A stretch of 36,796 nt of DNA. Origin: DAONBD01 sp964525485. GTDB taxonomy: Bacteria; Patescibacteriota; Gracilibacteria; UBA1369; LOWO2-01-FULL-3. The notes beneath the pieces are model-generated. The model was not told where the DNA came from. It saw only the letters and a list, made by a program, of their open reading frames with translations, and ran no database searches. Numbering within the stretch: the first letter of the stretch is position 1; every line of letters starts with the position of its first letter. Of this stretch, positions 8,424 through 16,996 are shown in pieces. The stretch covers positions 1 through 36,796 of the forward strand of contig CAZGHH010000009.1 of assembly GCA_964525485.1 (NCBI GenBank). The letters are read 5' to 3'. The position numbers and the translations under genes were made by a program.

Positions 8424-8451
8424 TCTCCTCCTGAGAGTTGGGAACGCTACT

Positions 8452-8498
8452 ATAAGTCCCGAACTCGGCTACCCATAACACATTAGTCCCGGACTTAT
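8452..8498 (+). promoter_or_regulatory. Inverted repeat enclosing the nadE start codon
   Basis: ATAAGTCC (8452-8459) is exactly complementary to GGACTTAT (8491-8498). The second arm includes the first two bases of the nadE ATG (8497-8499). If the leader folds this way the start codon is inside the stem. The region also contains two AGTCCCG copies (8456-8462 and 8485-8491). Confidence 0.5.
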
Positions 8499-9285
8499 GC
8501 TCAATCCACACAACACATATACAAAAATCTTAAGCCAAATCGCGAAATTCTTTGAAGAAACAGGTTTTCACAAAGCAGTCTTAGGTGTGTCCGGCGGAGT
8601 CGATTCAGCGCTTGTGCTCAAGCTTCTCGTCGACGCGATCGGCGCACAGAATGTGGTTGGATTGATGATGCCCGAACACGGAGTCACTAAGGACGAAAAC
8701 ACAGCCCACGCGAAAGCATTATGCAACTTTCTCGAAGTCGAAAATTACACCCTCCCTATTAATAAATACCTCCAAGACCTCCTTCACCTCCCCTGGAAAC
8801 CATCCGGACTCGCACAGATGAATACAAAAGCCCGCATCCGTTCAATCATCCTTTATAACTACGCAAATACTGAGCACGCTCTTGTGGTAGGAACAAGTAA
8901 CAAATCAGAATTAATGCTCGGGTACGGCACTAAATTTGGCGACCTCGCATGTGACCTGATGCCTATCGGCGATTTATACAAAACAGACGTTTTCGCGCTA
9001 GCAGAACACATCGGAATCCCAATGGAAATTATTGAAAAAGCTCCAACTGCAGAACTTTGCAAAGGCCAAACAGACGAAGCCGAACTCGGCGCCCCTTATG
9101 AAACTCTCGATCGCATCCTTCGCGAAATCGCTGGCGAAACTCCAGAAACTTCATGCAGCACTCCAGAAAGCCACCAACTCTTTGAACAAGAATCCGTCCC
9201 GCTTTCGCACACAGCTAAATCCATAATGGACCGCATCAAAAGAAACGAGCACAAAGGTAGAACTCCGTTTATAATTAAGTTATAA
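8497..9285 (+). CDS. nadE: NAD+ synthase, ammonia-dependent type
   Basis: NadE amidates nicotinate adenine dinucleotide to NAD+, using ATP. The 262-aa protein has the ATP-pyrophosphatase loop SGGVDS (32-37), the helix with NTKARIRS, VVGTSNKSELMLGYGTKFGD, and DLMPIGDLYKT. AELCKGQTDEAELG and a C-terminal HKGRTPF follow. The N-terminal nitrilase/glutaminase domain of the large form is absent, so free ammonia is the likely nitrogen donor. nadM follows after 25 bp, making an operon for the last steps of NAD synthesis. Confidence 0.95.
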   Translation: MLNPHNTYTKILSQIAKFFEETGFHKAVLGVSGGVDSALVLKLLVDAIGAQNVVGLMMPEHGVTKDENTAHAKALCNFLEVENYTLPINKYLQDLLHLPWKPSGLAQMNTKARIRSIILYNYANTEHALVVGTSNKSELMLGYGTKFGDLACDLMPIGDLYKTDVFALAEHIGIPMEIIEKAPTAELCKGQTDEAELGAPYETLDRILREIAGETPETSCSTPESHQLFEQESVPLSHTAKSIMDRIKRNEHKGRTPFIIKL

Positions 9286-9310
9286 TTCGGCCAAAGTTAA
9301 ATCTAATATT

Positions 9311-9862
9311 ATGATCAAACCACTCGTAAAAACAGGTTTGTTTGTCGGTCGTTTCCAGCCTTTTCACTTGGGCCACTTAGATATTGTAAAAAAAATCCTC
9401 TCCGAAAATGAGCGAATAATAATTGCAATAGGCAGCGCAGAAAAAAACTACGTTCCGGAGAATCCGCTCACCGCCGGCGAGCGCGTTTTGATAATAGATG
9501 AAACACTCAAGGCAGCAAAAATTAATCCAGCGAAATACACAATTATTCCCGTTCGCAACATCGATAATTACGCGCTTTGGGTAGACCATATGAATCTATA
9601 CGTTCCGCCATACAACACGATTTACACAGGTTCACATATCGTAAAAGCCTGCTACGAAGCAACCGCAGGAAAACACCGCCTCGTCCAGGTAAAACGTATC
9701 CGACCGGTTTCCGGCACAGCTCTCCGCGACTCAATGATCGCCGGAACTCGCGAATGGGAATCTTTAGTTCATCCACGCACAGTAGAGCTTCTCAAAAAAC
9801 TTCATCTCCCACTTCGCCTACGCCAAATCAACGAGACAATGACAGAAACAAAGTACAAATAA
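9311..9862 (+). CDS. nadM: Nicotinamide-nucleotide adenylyltransferase, NadM-type
   Basis: The enzyme joins (nicotinate or nicotinamide) mononucleotide to AMP from ATP. GRFQPFHLGH (13-22) is the nucleotidyltransferase (T/H)xGH signature in the form typical of the NadM/archaeal family, and VSGTALRDSM (133-142) is the second, (I/V)SGTxxR-type ATP motif. At 183 aa it has the size of NadM without a Nudix domain. It sits between nadE and the phosphohexomutase gene on the same strand with short gaps (25 and 31 bp). No Shine-Dalgarno is visible before the ATG. Confidence 0.92.
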   Translation: MIKPLVKTGLFVGRFQPFHLGHLDIVKKILSENERIIIAIGSAEKNYVPENPLTAGERVLIIDETLKAAKINPAKYTIIPVRNIDNYALWVDHMNLYVPPYNTIYTGSHIVKACYEATAGKHRLVQVKRIRPVSGTALRDSMIAGTREWESLVHPRTVELLKKLHLPLRLRQINETMTETKYK

Positions 9863-9893
9863 CAACCAACCCCAGCCTAAAACCATCCTAAAA

Positions 9894-11348
9894 ATGACCA
9901 AAATTAATCCACATATATTCCGCGCCTACGACATTCGAGGCATCGCCACTTCAACAGAAAAATACCCGACTCCTGACCTCACAGAAGAAACCGTCTACCT
10001 AATCGGCAAGGGCACGGCAACTCACCTCATACGCCGCTACAACGCCAAACACATGGCCGTCGGGCGCGACGTCCGCCTCACCGGACCAGCGCTACAGCAA
10101 GCCTTTATCAAAGGATGCTTGGAATGCGGACTTAACGTCACAGACTTAGGTCTCTCCCCTTCCCCAATGATTTATTTTGCTTCCTGCGCACATCAATACC
10201 CAGAGCTTTCGGCCTTTGACTGCGCCACAAATATCACTGCCTCTCACAACCCAAAAGAATATAACGGAATTAAAACAGTAGCCCTTAACGCACACTCAAT
10301 TTGTGGAGACGAGCTACAGGAAATTCGCGAACTCATTGAAAAAGAAGATTTCGAAAAACCAACAACTCCAGGCCAGCTCACGGAAGCTAATATCTGGCCA
10401 ATATATTTATCTGAACTCACATCAAAGCTCCACACTCAAACCCGTCAGATTGCGCGCCCGCTCAAAGTAGTAATCGATTCAGGCAACGGAGTTGCTGGCC
10501 CATACGCACCAGAACTACTTCGTAAAATCGGCGCGGAAGTGATCGAACTATACTGCGACCCGGACGGCACTTTTCCTCATCACGAAGCCAACCCAGAAGA
10601 ACTTCACAACATGCAAGACCTCATCGCGAAAGTCCTCGAAACAAAAGCGGATCTTGGAATCGGTTTCGACGGAGACGCTGATCGCGTAGGAATTATCGAC
10701 GAAAAAGGCAATCACTACAGCTCGGACTATTTGCTACTTCTTCTCGCTCAAGATTACCTTCAACGCAATCCAAATACAGACCCAAAAATAGTTTTCGATG
10801 TAAAAGTTTCACAAGCAATTATTAATAAAATGGCAAACCTGGGTGCAATCCCAACAATGTCAAAAACCGGCCACAGCTTCATAGAAAAACGCATGAAAGA
10901 AGTCTCGGCACCACTAGCCGGTGAAGTTTCAGGACATTTATTTTTCGCGGAAAATTACTACGGCTACGACGATGCGTTCTTGGCAGCAGTAAAAATTCTC
11001 GAGATTCTCGCAGCACAAGATAAGCCGTTCTCTGCCCTCTTCGACGACCTTCCAAAAACATACATGACCCCCGAATTCAAAGCACACTGCCCAGACGACA
11101 AGAAATTTGAAATAGTTAAATCCCTTGTCGCGCACTTCACTTCTCTATATGAATGCATCACCCTAGACGGCGTACGCGTCATTTTCAACTCAATCGCTTG
11201 GGCGGCAGTGCGCGCCTCAAACACTTCCCCAAATCTAACTCTCCGATTCGAAGCCGAAACCCCCGAAGAACTCCAAGAAATTCAAAAAATAATGGTCGAC
11301 GAACTTAAAAAATATCCAGAAGTAAGCTTAGACTGGTACAAAGCCTAG
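9894..11348 (+). CDS. Phosphomannomutase/phosphoglucomutase
   Basis: An alpha-D-phosphohexomutase, interconverting hexose 1- and 6-phosphates for envelope sugar synthesis. Motifs run in order over 484 aa: AYDIRG (11-16), the phosphoserine loop TASHNP (115-120, active Ser117), the metal loop DGDADR (259-264), and the sugar-recognition loop GEVSGH (343-348). A C-terminal phosphate-binding domain contains LRFEAETPEE. GEVSGH is typical of ManB/AlgC-like dual-specificity enzymes. It is the last gene of the plus-strand run and is followed by a terminator. Confidence 0.94.
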   Translation: MTKINPHIFRAYDIRGIATSTEKYPTPDLTEETVYLIGKGTATHLIRRYNAKHMAVGRDVRLTGPALQQAFIKGCLECGLNVTDLGLSPSPMIYFASCAHQYPELSAFDCATNITASHNPKEYNGIKTVALNAHSICGDELQEIRELIEKEDFEKPTTPGQLTEANIWPIYLSELTSKLHTQTRQIARPLKVVIDSGNGVAGPYAPELLRKIGAEVIELYCDPDGTFPHHEANPEELHNMQDLIAKVLETKADLGIGFDGDADRVGIIDEKGNHYSSDYLLLLLAQDYLQRNPNTDPKIVFDVKVSQAIINKMANLGAIPTMSKTGHSFIEKRMKEVSAPLAGEVSGHLFFAENYYGYDDAFLAAVKILEILAAQDKPFSALFDDLPKTYMTPEFKAHCPDDKKFEIVKSLVAHFTSLYECITLDGVRVIFNSIAWAAVRASNTSPNLTLRFEAETPEELQEIQKIMVDELKKYPEVSLDWYKA

Positions 11349-11374
11349 CCTCAAAACTAAGTCATATGCAAAAA

Positions 11375-11409
11375 AAGAGCGCCCCTCTCGTTTTAGGAAG
11401 CGCTCTTTC
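11375..11409. terminator. Bidirectional rho-independent terminator
   Basis: AAAGAGCGC (11375-11383) pairs with GCGCTCTTT (11401-11409), with further short pairing inside. An A-run precedes and a T-run ends the stem, so it can serve both converging genes. Confidence 0.85.
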
Positions 11410-11424
11410 TGCTAAAGCCATTTA

Positions 11425-12459
11425 CTAATCCTCTTCCGATTCGTCCTCAACTTCATCTTCATCATCTGATGAATCATCATCGTCTTCTTGCCCATTTCTA
11501 ACTTCACCGCGATCTTCCTCGTCTTCGTCTTCATCTTCTACTTCTTCCTCGTCTTCTACATCCTCTACTTCATCTTCATCATCTGAATTTCTTACCCTTT
11601 CCTCCTGCCTTACTTTATCATCCTCTCCTTTATTTTCTTCTCTCACGCGCTCCTCTTCTTTATTACTATCATCATCACTTGCATCATCGTCTTCATCCTC
11701 AACCTCATCCTTATCATCATCAGATTGATTCTTTACGTCATCCTCGTCAGAATCATCATCCTCGTCGTCATTTTCATCATCTTCATTTCGATCACGTTCT
11801 TTTTCTTCCTTCACCTTCTTGACCATCTCACGAACCTTCTCTTTCTTAGCATCATCATCCTCAGTATCAGACTCTAATTTTTCCAATTTCTTTTCATAAT
11901 TTTTCAACATATTCTCGAGCTTTTGATTTAATCCAACTAATTTCTCATCACCAGAATCTTCACGAACATCTTCAAGATAATCTTTTAAATCATCAATATG
12001 ATCCTCGAGCAAATCACGTAATTCTTCTTCAAGCTCAGGAGTTAATCCATCTTTTTTAGTTAGATCCTCTGCCTCAAGAAGTCTCTTTTCAACGCGATTA
12101 ATAGCATAATCAGCCTTCAATTCAGGATTGCGGATCAGAAACTCGCGAACAGGCTCATTAAAATGAACCTTTACTTGATAAAGCGCATCACCTGGTTTTG
12201 CATCCTGAGAAGCAAAAACAGTCCCGCCGCCGCCAACTACAAGCAGCGCTACAAGCAAAGCAAGCGGTTTTGCAAATAATGTTTTCATAGGTTTAATTGT
12301 TAGAGAGTAAATTTTATATATTAAGGTATTTATTTTTGAAATCCACGACTCAAGACGTACACCTTCAGCATTTCTTACAGGATTTTCTTTAACAAAATTT
12401 GCGAGTTTTTTTCTAGCATCCATCTTCTCCTTTTTTGTCAGCATAATTCTATCTTTCAT
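11425..12459 (-). CDS. DUF5667-like membrane protein with acidic tail; probable ECF sigma partner
   Basis: A short basic N-terminal segment is followed by one membrane helix (about residues 64-82, PLALLVALLVVGGGGTVFA). The outside segment FASQDAKPGDALYQVKVHFNEPVREFL is the pattern of DUF5667. A long helical region (about 105-220) follows, and then about 125 residues made almost only of Asp and Glu with some Ser, Lys and Arg. The start at 12459 overlaps the sigma gene's end by 11 bp; an ATG at 12444 is an alternative. Overlap and topology suggest a membrane partner or anti-sigma factor. The acidic tail may bind cations or basic surfaces. Function is inferred. Confidence 0.8.
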   Translation of the reverse strand: MKDRIMLTKKEKMDARKKLANFVKENPVRNAEGVRLESWISKINTLIYKIYSLTIKPMKTLFAKPLALLVALLVVGGGGTVFASQDAKPGDALYQVKVHFNEPVREFLIRNPELKADYAINRVEKRLLEAEDLTKKDGLTPELEEELRDLLEDHIDDLKDYLEDVREDSGDEKLVGLNQKLENMLKNYEKKLEKLESDTEDDDAKKEKVREMVKKVKEEKERDRNEDDENDDEDDDSDEDDVKNQSDDDKDEVEDEDDDASDDDSNKEEERVREENKGEDDKVRQEERVRNSDDEDEVEDVEDEEEVEDEDEDEEDRGEVRNGQEDDDDSSDDEDEVEDESEED

Positions 12460-12955
12460 ACATATACTTTTTTAACATTTTAATTGCTCTGTTAATTCTC
12501 ACAGAAACAACATTTTCAGACTCTCCGACCAATCTAGCAATTTCAGAAACAGACATATCATTCAGATACCTCATTACTATCACTTCACGATACTTTGGAC
12601 GGAGATAATCCAAAATTCTTACAACAATTTCAGCATCGATCTTATTTTTCACATCATCAGACCTCTCACGTCCTTCAAACTGCACCCCAACCTCAATCAG
12701 ATCGTCTAAATGCAACTCCTTCTTTTTTCTATATTCATCAATAATTAAATTATCAGCAGTCTTCCTCAGAAAAGCTTTCAAATTTTCCACGACGCCTCCA
12801 TTAGAAATAAAAAGCCAAGACTTCATGAAAGTCTCCTGCATCAATTCCTTCGCTCTCTCACGATCAGACAGTTTAAAATAAATATGTCGGAAAATTTTTT
12901 CCGCAAAACGATCATAAGCTTCCAAAAACTGTTTTTCTACCTCAGAAGAATTCAT
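12449..12955 (-). CDS. ECF-family RNA polymerase sigma factor
   Basis: A 168-aa sigma-70 family protein. Region 2 spans about residues 10-80 (FAEKIFRHIYFKLSDRERAKELMQETF, then FLRKTADNLIIDEYRKKK). Region 4 spans about 115-165 (LRPKYREVIVMRYLNDMSVSEIARLVGESENVVSVRINRAIKMLKKYM), a helix-turn-helix for the -35 element. The start at 12955 (MNSSEVEKQ) is preferred to 12976, which would add seven residues before the usual beginning. Its last codons overlap the downstream DUF5667-like membrane gene, as in a sigma/anti-sigma pair. Confidence 0.93.
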   Translation of the reverse strand: MNSSEVEKQFLEAYDRFAEKIFRHIYFKLSDRERAKELMQETFMKSWLFISNGGVVENLKAFLRKTADNLIIDEYRKKKELHLDDLIEVGVQFEGRERSDDVKNKIDAEIVVRILDYLRPKYREVIVMRYLNDMSVSEIARLVGESENVVSVRINRAIKMLKKYMYER

Positions 12956-13019
12956 ATTTACATGCCAAGAAAACAAGACGCATATCTAATAATACTCTTA
13001 CTAAAAAAATAATAAACAT

Positions 13020-15404
13020 CTAGCCTGCAACACAGACTTCCGCGCCATCTTTCTCGACCATTATTCCATCTTTGCCGTCCTCTGTTTTGCAATTTCGAAT
13101 AGGCTTGTCCCAGGTAGCGAACTTACATTTTGGATAACTTCCGCATCCCCAAAACGACTTCCCTCCCCGACGCGTCCTTTTTTCTATCAAATCTCCTTTT
13201 CCGCAGACAGGACATTTCACTCCAGTATTGTTTGATTTCCCATCAATGGAAACTATATTTTTGCATTTTGGATAACCGGTACAACCCAAGAAATATCCAA
13301 ATCTTCCTTTGCGCACAGCCATATCAGCTCCGCACTTTTCGCATTTTTTACCTTCATGTTCTTTTTTCAATTCTTCTAATTTTTCATCCACAGGCGCAGG
13401 CTTCAAGAAAGCCATTTTTGTATCGCCATCAGCAGTGTGCATCACGCCCTCTCCTACCATAACTTCTTTCGCCAAATTTCTCGTGTTTTTACATTCAGGG
13501 AAATTACTGCACGCCAAGAATTTTCCAAATTTTCCAAATTTAATAACCATACCTTTTCCACATTTTTCACAGATCTCATTTGTCTCCTCGGCACCCATGA
13601 TATCTGATTTTTTTAAACTCTTAGTTTTATCATCCAAGTTAGCATGGAAAGGTTCATAGAAAGCCTTTATCACAGGTACCCATTTTTGTTTTCCTTCCGC
13701 AATTTCATCCAAATCATCTTCCATTTTCGCGGTAAATTTATAGTCAACGATGTTTGCAAAATGCTCAACCAAAACATCAGTCACGATCTCCCCAATTTCC
13801 TCAGGCACGAGATACTTCGCGTCTTTTTTCACGTATCCTCTAGTCATAATAGTCGAAATAGTCGGAGCGTATGTAGACGGTCTTCCAATGCCTTCAGATT
13901 CCATCTTTTTAACAAGCGAAGCCTCTGTATATCTTGCAGGTGGTTTCGTGAAATTTTGAGTTGGTGTGAGCCCTAAATTATCAACATTCTCATCCTTAAT
14001 TAACACAGGTAATAAGCCATTTCCATCCTCTTCACCCTGCCCAGCCTGTCCACTACCAACATCGCCCTCCGCACCATCGTCTTCATCCAAATCCTCCATA
14101 TAAACTTTCATAAATCCTGCGAACGAAATCGTCTCTCCTTTTGCATTAAAAATATATTTTTCAACACCCTCAACACCAAAAGGCAGCACGCTCACATTCA
14201 CTTGTTTCAATAATGCTTCTTTCATTTGGCACGCAATAGTTCTCTTCCAAATCAATTCATAAAGTCTTGCTAAATCTTTTTCCAACTTACCTTCAACGTC
14301 AGCTGGTTTGATATTTAAATCAACCGGTCTGATCGCTTCGTGCGCCTCCTGTGCGCCTTTTTTTGCTTTGTAATAACGTGGAGTCCCCAAAGCATACTCA
14401 GCTCCAAACTCACTTGTAATAACTTCGCGAGCTTGAGCCAAGGCCACGTCTGACAAATTCACGGAATCAGTTCTCATATAAGTAATAAGACCGTGCGATC
14501 CGTGTCCCAAATCCGCTCCTTCATAAAGTTGCTGTGCAAGCATCATCGTTTTCTTCACAGAAAATCCGAGCTTGCGAGAAGCCTCTTGTTGCAAAGTTGA
14601 AGTGGTAAATGGAGAAGAAGGATTTCTTTTCACGTCTTTTTCTTCAACATCACCAATCTTGTATTCAGCGCCTTTCAAAGCCGCCAAAATGCCATCAACT
14701 TCACTTTGAGTTCCAATTGTTTTTAATTTTTTCTTCGCTTCGCTAGGACTTAAACCCAATGTAGCAAAAAATTTCTGACGACCAAATTCATCAGCTTCTT
14801 TCTTCGAAAATTCTCCTTTAATTTTCCAAAATTCTTCCGGTTTAAAAGCTCTAATCTCTCGTTCTCTATCGACAACCAATCTCACCGCGACACTTTGTAC
14901 ACGCCCTGCGGAAAGCCCTTTTTGAACTTTCTTCCAAAGGAACGGTGACAATTCATAACCCACCAATCTATCCAAAATTCTTCGCGCCTGCTGAGCGTCA
15001 ACTAAATTCAAATCAATACTTCTTGGTTTTGCGATAGCCTCATCAATCGCCTTTTTTGTAATTTCATGAAACACAATTCTTTCAACTTTATGCTTACCAT
15101 CTTCCAATCCCAACGCCGACAAAAGATGCCAGCCGATCGCCTCTCCTTCGCGGTCCTCGTCAGTCGCGATCCATACTCTAGTCTCGCCAGAAATCGCATC
15201 CTTCAGTTGTTTCACGACCTTTTTCTTACCAGCGGAAACTTCGTATTTCGGTTCAAAATCATGCTCAGTATCTATACCAATTTTTTTCTCTGGAAGATCT
15301 CGGATGTGGCCCATAGAAGCCAAAACTTTATATTCGGATCCCAAAAATCGCGAGATAGTCTTTGCCTTGGCAGGAGACTCCACGATAACTAAATTTTTTG
15401 CCAT
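13020..15404 (-). CDS. topA: DNA topoisomerase I (type IA)
   Basis: Relaxes negative supercoils by single-strand passage. From the ATG at 15404 (MAKNLVIVESPAKAKTI) the protein is 794 aa. It has a Toprim domain with TDEDREGE (81-88), QKGLSAGRVQSVA, and the active-site tyrosine in YMRTDS (Tyr309). GIGRPSTYAPTI follows, and the C-terminus has three Cys4 zinc ribbons of the Topo_C4 type. A Gly/Asp/Glu-rich insert lies near residues 435-460. An in-frame ATG at 15446 would add 14 residues before the conserved start and is unlikely. Confidence 0.97.
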   Translation of the reverse strand: MAKNLVIVESPAKAKTISRFLGSEYKVLASMGHIRDLPEKKIGIDTEHDFEPKYEVSAGKKKVVKQLKDAISGETRVWIATDEDREGEAIGWHLLSALGLEDGKHKVERIVFHEITKKAIDEAIAKPRSIDLNLVDAQQARRILDRLVGYELSPFLWKKVQKGLSAGRVQSVAVRLVVDREREIRAFKPEEFWKIKGEFSKKEADEFGRQKFFATLGLSPSEAKKKLKTIGTQSEVDGILAALKGAEYKIGDVEEKDVKRNPSSPFTTSTLQQEASRKLGFSVKKTMMLAQQLYEGADLGHGSHGLITYMRTDSVNLSDVALAQAREVITSEFGAEYALGTPRYYKAKKGAQEAHEAIRPVDLNIKPADVEGKLEKDLARLYELIWKRTIACQMKEALLKQVNVSVLPFGVEGVEKYIFNAKGETISFAGFMKVYMEDLDEDDGAEGDVGSGQAGQGEEDGNGLLPVLIKDENVDNLGLTPTQNFTKPPARYTEASLVKKMESEGIGRPSTYAPTISTIMTRGYVKKDAKYLVPEEIGEIVTDVLVEHFANIVDYKFTAKMEDDLDEIAEGKQKWVPVIKAFYEPFHANLDDKTKSLKKSDIMGAEETNEICEKCGKGMVIKFGKFGKFLACSNFPECKNTRNLAKEVMVGEGVMHTADGDTKMAFLKPAPVDEKLEELKKEHEGKKCEKCGADMAVRKGRFGYFLGCTGYPKCKNIVSIDGKSNNTGVKCPVCGKGDLIEKRTRRGGKSFWGCGSYPKCKFATWDKPIRNCKTEDGKDGIMVEKDGAEVCVAG

Positions 15405-15563
15405 ATTTTTTTTTAAGTTGCTGTGCTCGCGATACAAAAACACCAATCAAAGTACGCGATAAAACACGCACCATTTGTATATTATATAGTGTCTTTCGTC
15501 AAAAGATTTTATTCTCAGCCAACATTTTTAGCCTTTCTCAAGCCCCTTTTTTCACACTTCCCC

Positions 15564-15591
15564 TTGCGCAAAAAAAAGCAAAATTTATAAT
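15564..15591 (+). promoter_or_regulatory. Putative promoter of the HU gene
   Basis: TTGCGC (15564-15569), a 16-bp spacer and a perfect TATAAT (15586-15591). The leader to the HU ATG would be about 43 nt. The opposite strand of this intergenic region has TTGACG (15497-15502 on plus as CGTCAA) and TATA-rich sequence that may drive topA. Confidence 0.6.
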
Positions 15592-15640
15592 GCGCCTTGC
15601 ATGCAAAATGCAAAAAAATAAATTTTTAACCAATAGTTCC

Positions 15641-15916
15641 ATGACAAAACAGGACCTAGTAGCAGCTGCAGCGCAGAAAACTGGCGTTACAAAAAAAGCG
15701 GCTCAGGAAGTTCTAGACACTGTTCTAGAGTTGATTGCAAAATCACTCAAGAAAGGTGAGACTGTTACAATCACAGGTTTCGGTACATTCCGTGTATCAA
15801 AGAGATCTGCAAGAAAAGGTGTAAATCCAAGAAATCCAAAACAGGTTATCAAGATCCCAGCAATGAAACTTCCAGCTTTCAAAGCAGGAAAAACATTGAA
15901 AGAGGCTGTAAGATAA
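15641..15916 (+). CDS. HU-family DNA-binding protein
   Basis: A 91-aa nucleoid protein that bends DNA as a dimer. It begins MTKQDLVAAAAQKTGVTKKAA and has GFGTFRVSKRSARKGVNPRNP, the beta-arm with the conserved RNP turn that inserts into the minor groove, then IKIPAMKLPAFKAGKTLKEAV. The ATG at 15641 gives the usual HU length. The frame stays open upstream to 15398, but that part is non-conserved, contains the promoter and is rejected. A strong terminator follows 16 bp after the stop, so this is a single-gene transcript. Confidence 0.97.
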   Translation: MTKQDLVAAAAQKTGVTKKAAQEVLDTVLELIAKSLKKGETVTITGFGTFRVSKRSARKGVNPRNPKQVIKIPAMKLPAFKAGKTLKEAVR

Positions 15917-15932
15917 TTTTACACAAAAACAG

Positions 15933-15969
15933 AAAAGCCGCGTGCACCAAAAGTCGTGCGGCTTTTTTT
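15933..15969 (+). terminator. Rho-independent terminator of the HU gene
   Basis: AAAAGCCGC (15933-15941) pairs with GCGGCTTTT (15958-15966) and runs into seven T residues. Confidence 0.88.
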
Positions 15970-16058
15970 ATAAATAACTCCGTAAAAAAACCATTAATTA
16001 CTTATGCATCTTTCAAATCAAGCGCCTCGCGAAAGCACATAGCCAAAATCACTCAAAA

Positions 16059-16886
16059 TTAAGCGGCATCATCCAAACGATCGATATTCTCCACTCCAAC
16101 CTTTGCATTTCCTTCTTTTTTTGGAGCTTTGTGATATTTCATATCCCTAGATCTCGACCTACTTTCCAGCTCACCCCAATTAACCAGACCAGTGTCTATT
16201 AAACCCGAAGCAACCGCAAACAATCTTCTGTCTCTATCTTTCATTTTATCTTCACCAGCCTGAGTAAGCCTGTAGAGATTCTTCTTCATATTTTCTACAG
16301 TCTTTTTTTCACGAAGATGTTTTGCTTGAGACGAAGTTAAATCTCCTTTTTCACTTTTTAAAACACCCGCCCTCTCCTTGTCAGGCATAGAAAGCAATGT
16401 CTCAGCATAGCCGATCAAAGCGGTACATCTTTGAATAAAATAAGTTAAAGGCTGAAGAATTTGATTATCCTTCACGTCCCTTCCACAAGCTTTTTTCAGC
16501 TTCACAACAATATTAGTCAATTCTTTAAGTTGTCCAACATATCCTTCCAAATCAGACTTTGTAGTAGCGCCATCAAATTTCAAAAAAGCTTCAATAAAAT
16601 ACATAGTGACGCCGACAGGATTTTCAGCAATCATTCTGCCAAAAAAATCATTCAAAGGACGCCCGGAAGACATCATCATTTTATCCTTTTCTTCCGCCAA
16701 ATCCCCGGCAATAAGATCAAGCCGGTTTTTGAGAGAATCCTCTCCCATCGCGCGCTTCCTTTGGGTATTTGTATCATAAAAATTTCTAAGCTCAGCAAGA
16801 GCGTCTAACTGTGAAGAGGTTAGCTCCCCTTCAGTCTTCTTATCAGCGGAAGATTTTTTATTTTCTGTAATTTTTGTTTTTGTCAT
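16059..16886 (-). CDS. Hypothetical protein, 275 aa
   Basis: Unrecognised. From the ATG at 16886 (MTKTKITENKK) the N-terminus is Lys-rich and disordered, and the rest is mainly helical and basic. The hexapeptide-like phrase LTSSQ followed by a helix appears twice (GELTSSQLDAL near residue 22 and GDLTSSQAKHL near residue 185), hinting at a repeated element. A start at 16937 would add a hydrophobic stretch that overlaps the promoter, so 16886 is preferred. On the minus strand TGGACT, 17 bp and TATTAT end only 8 nt before this ATG, implying a leaderless message. It is divergent from pheS. Confidence 0.65.
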   Translation of the reverse strand: MTKTKITENKKSSADKKTEGELTSSQLDALAELRNFYDTNTQRKRAMGEDSLKNRLDLIAGDLAEEKDKMMMSSGRPLNDFFGRMIAENPVGVTMYFIEAFLKFDGATTKSDLEGYVGQLKELTNIVVKLKKACGRDVKDNQILQPLTYFIQRCTALIGYAETLLSMPDKERAGVLKSEKGDLTSSQAKHLREKKTVENMKKNLYRLTQAGEDKMKDRDRRLFAVASGLIDTGLVNWGELESRSRSRDMKYHKAPKKEGNAKVGVENIDRLDDAA

Positions 16887-16942
16887 ACAAAGGTATAATA
16901 ACACAAAGCCGGCTAAAAGTCCATTCACCACCTTCAAACAGA

Positions 16943-16971
16943 TTGATTTTTAGCCACAAAATGATTAGATT
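16943..16971 (+). promoter_or_regulatory. Putative pheS promoter
   Basis: TTGATT (16943-16948), a 17-bp spacer and TAGATT (16966-16971), giving a leader of about 19 nt to the pheS ATG at 16997. No T-box or attenuator-like structure is visible in the short leader. Confidence 0.4.
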
Positions 16972-16996
16972 ATCACGCGTGGCATTTAATAAAATT

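Noticed and set aside
8430..8499. NAD+ riboswitch of a known class in front of nadE
   Set aside because: I do not see the conserved bulges of the NAD-I or NAD-II classes; only a simple inverted repeat is supported.
13130..13976. Several plus-strand ORFs of 69-116 aa inside topA
   Set aside because: They are antisense shadows of a strongly conserved gene.
15398..15640. N-terminal extension of HU by 81 residues
   Set aside because: The extension is not HU-like and contains the promoter; the 91-aa product is the normal size.
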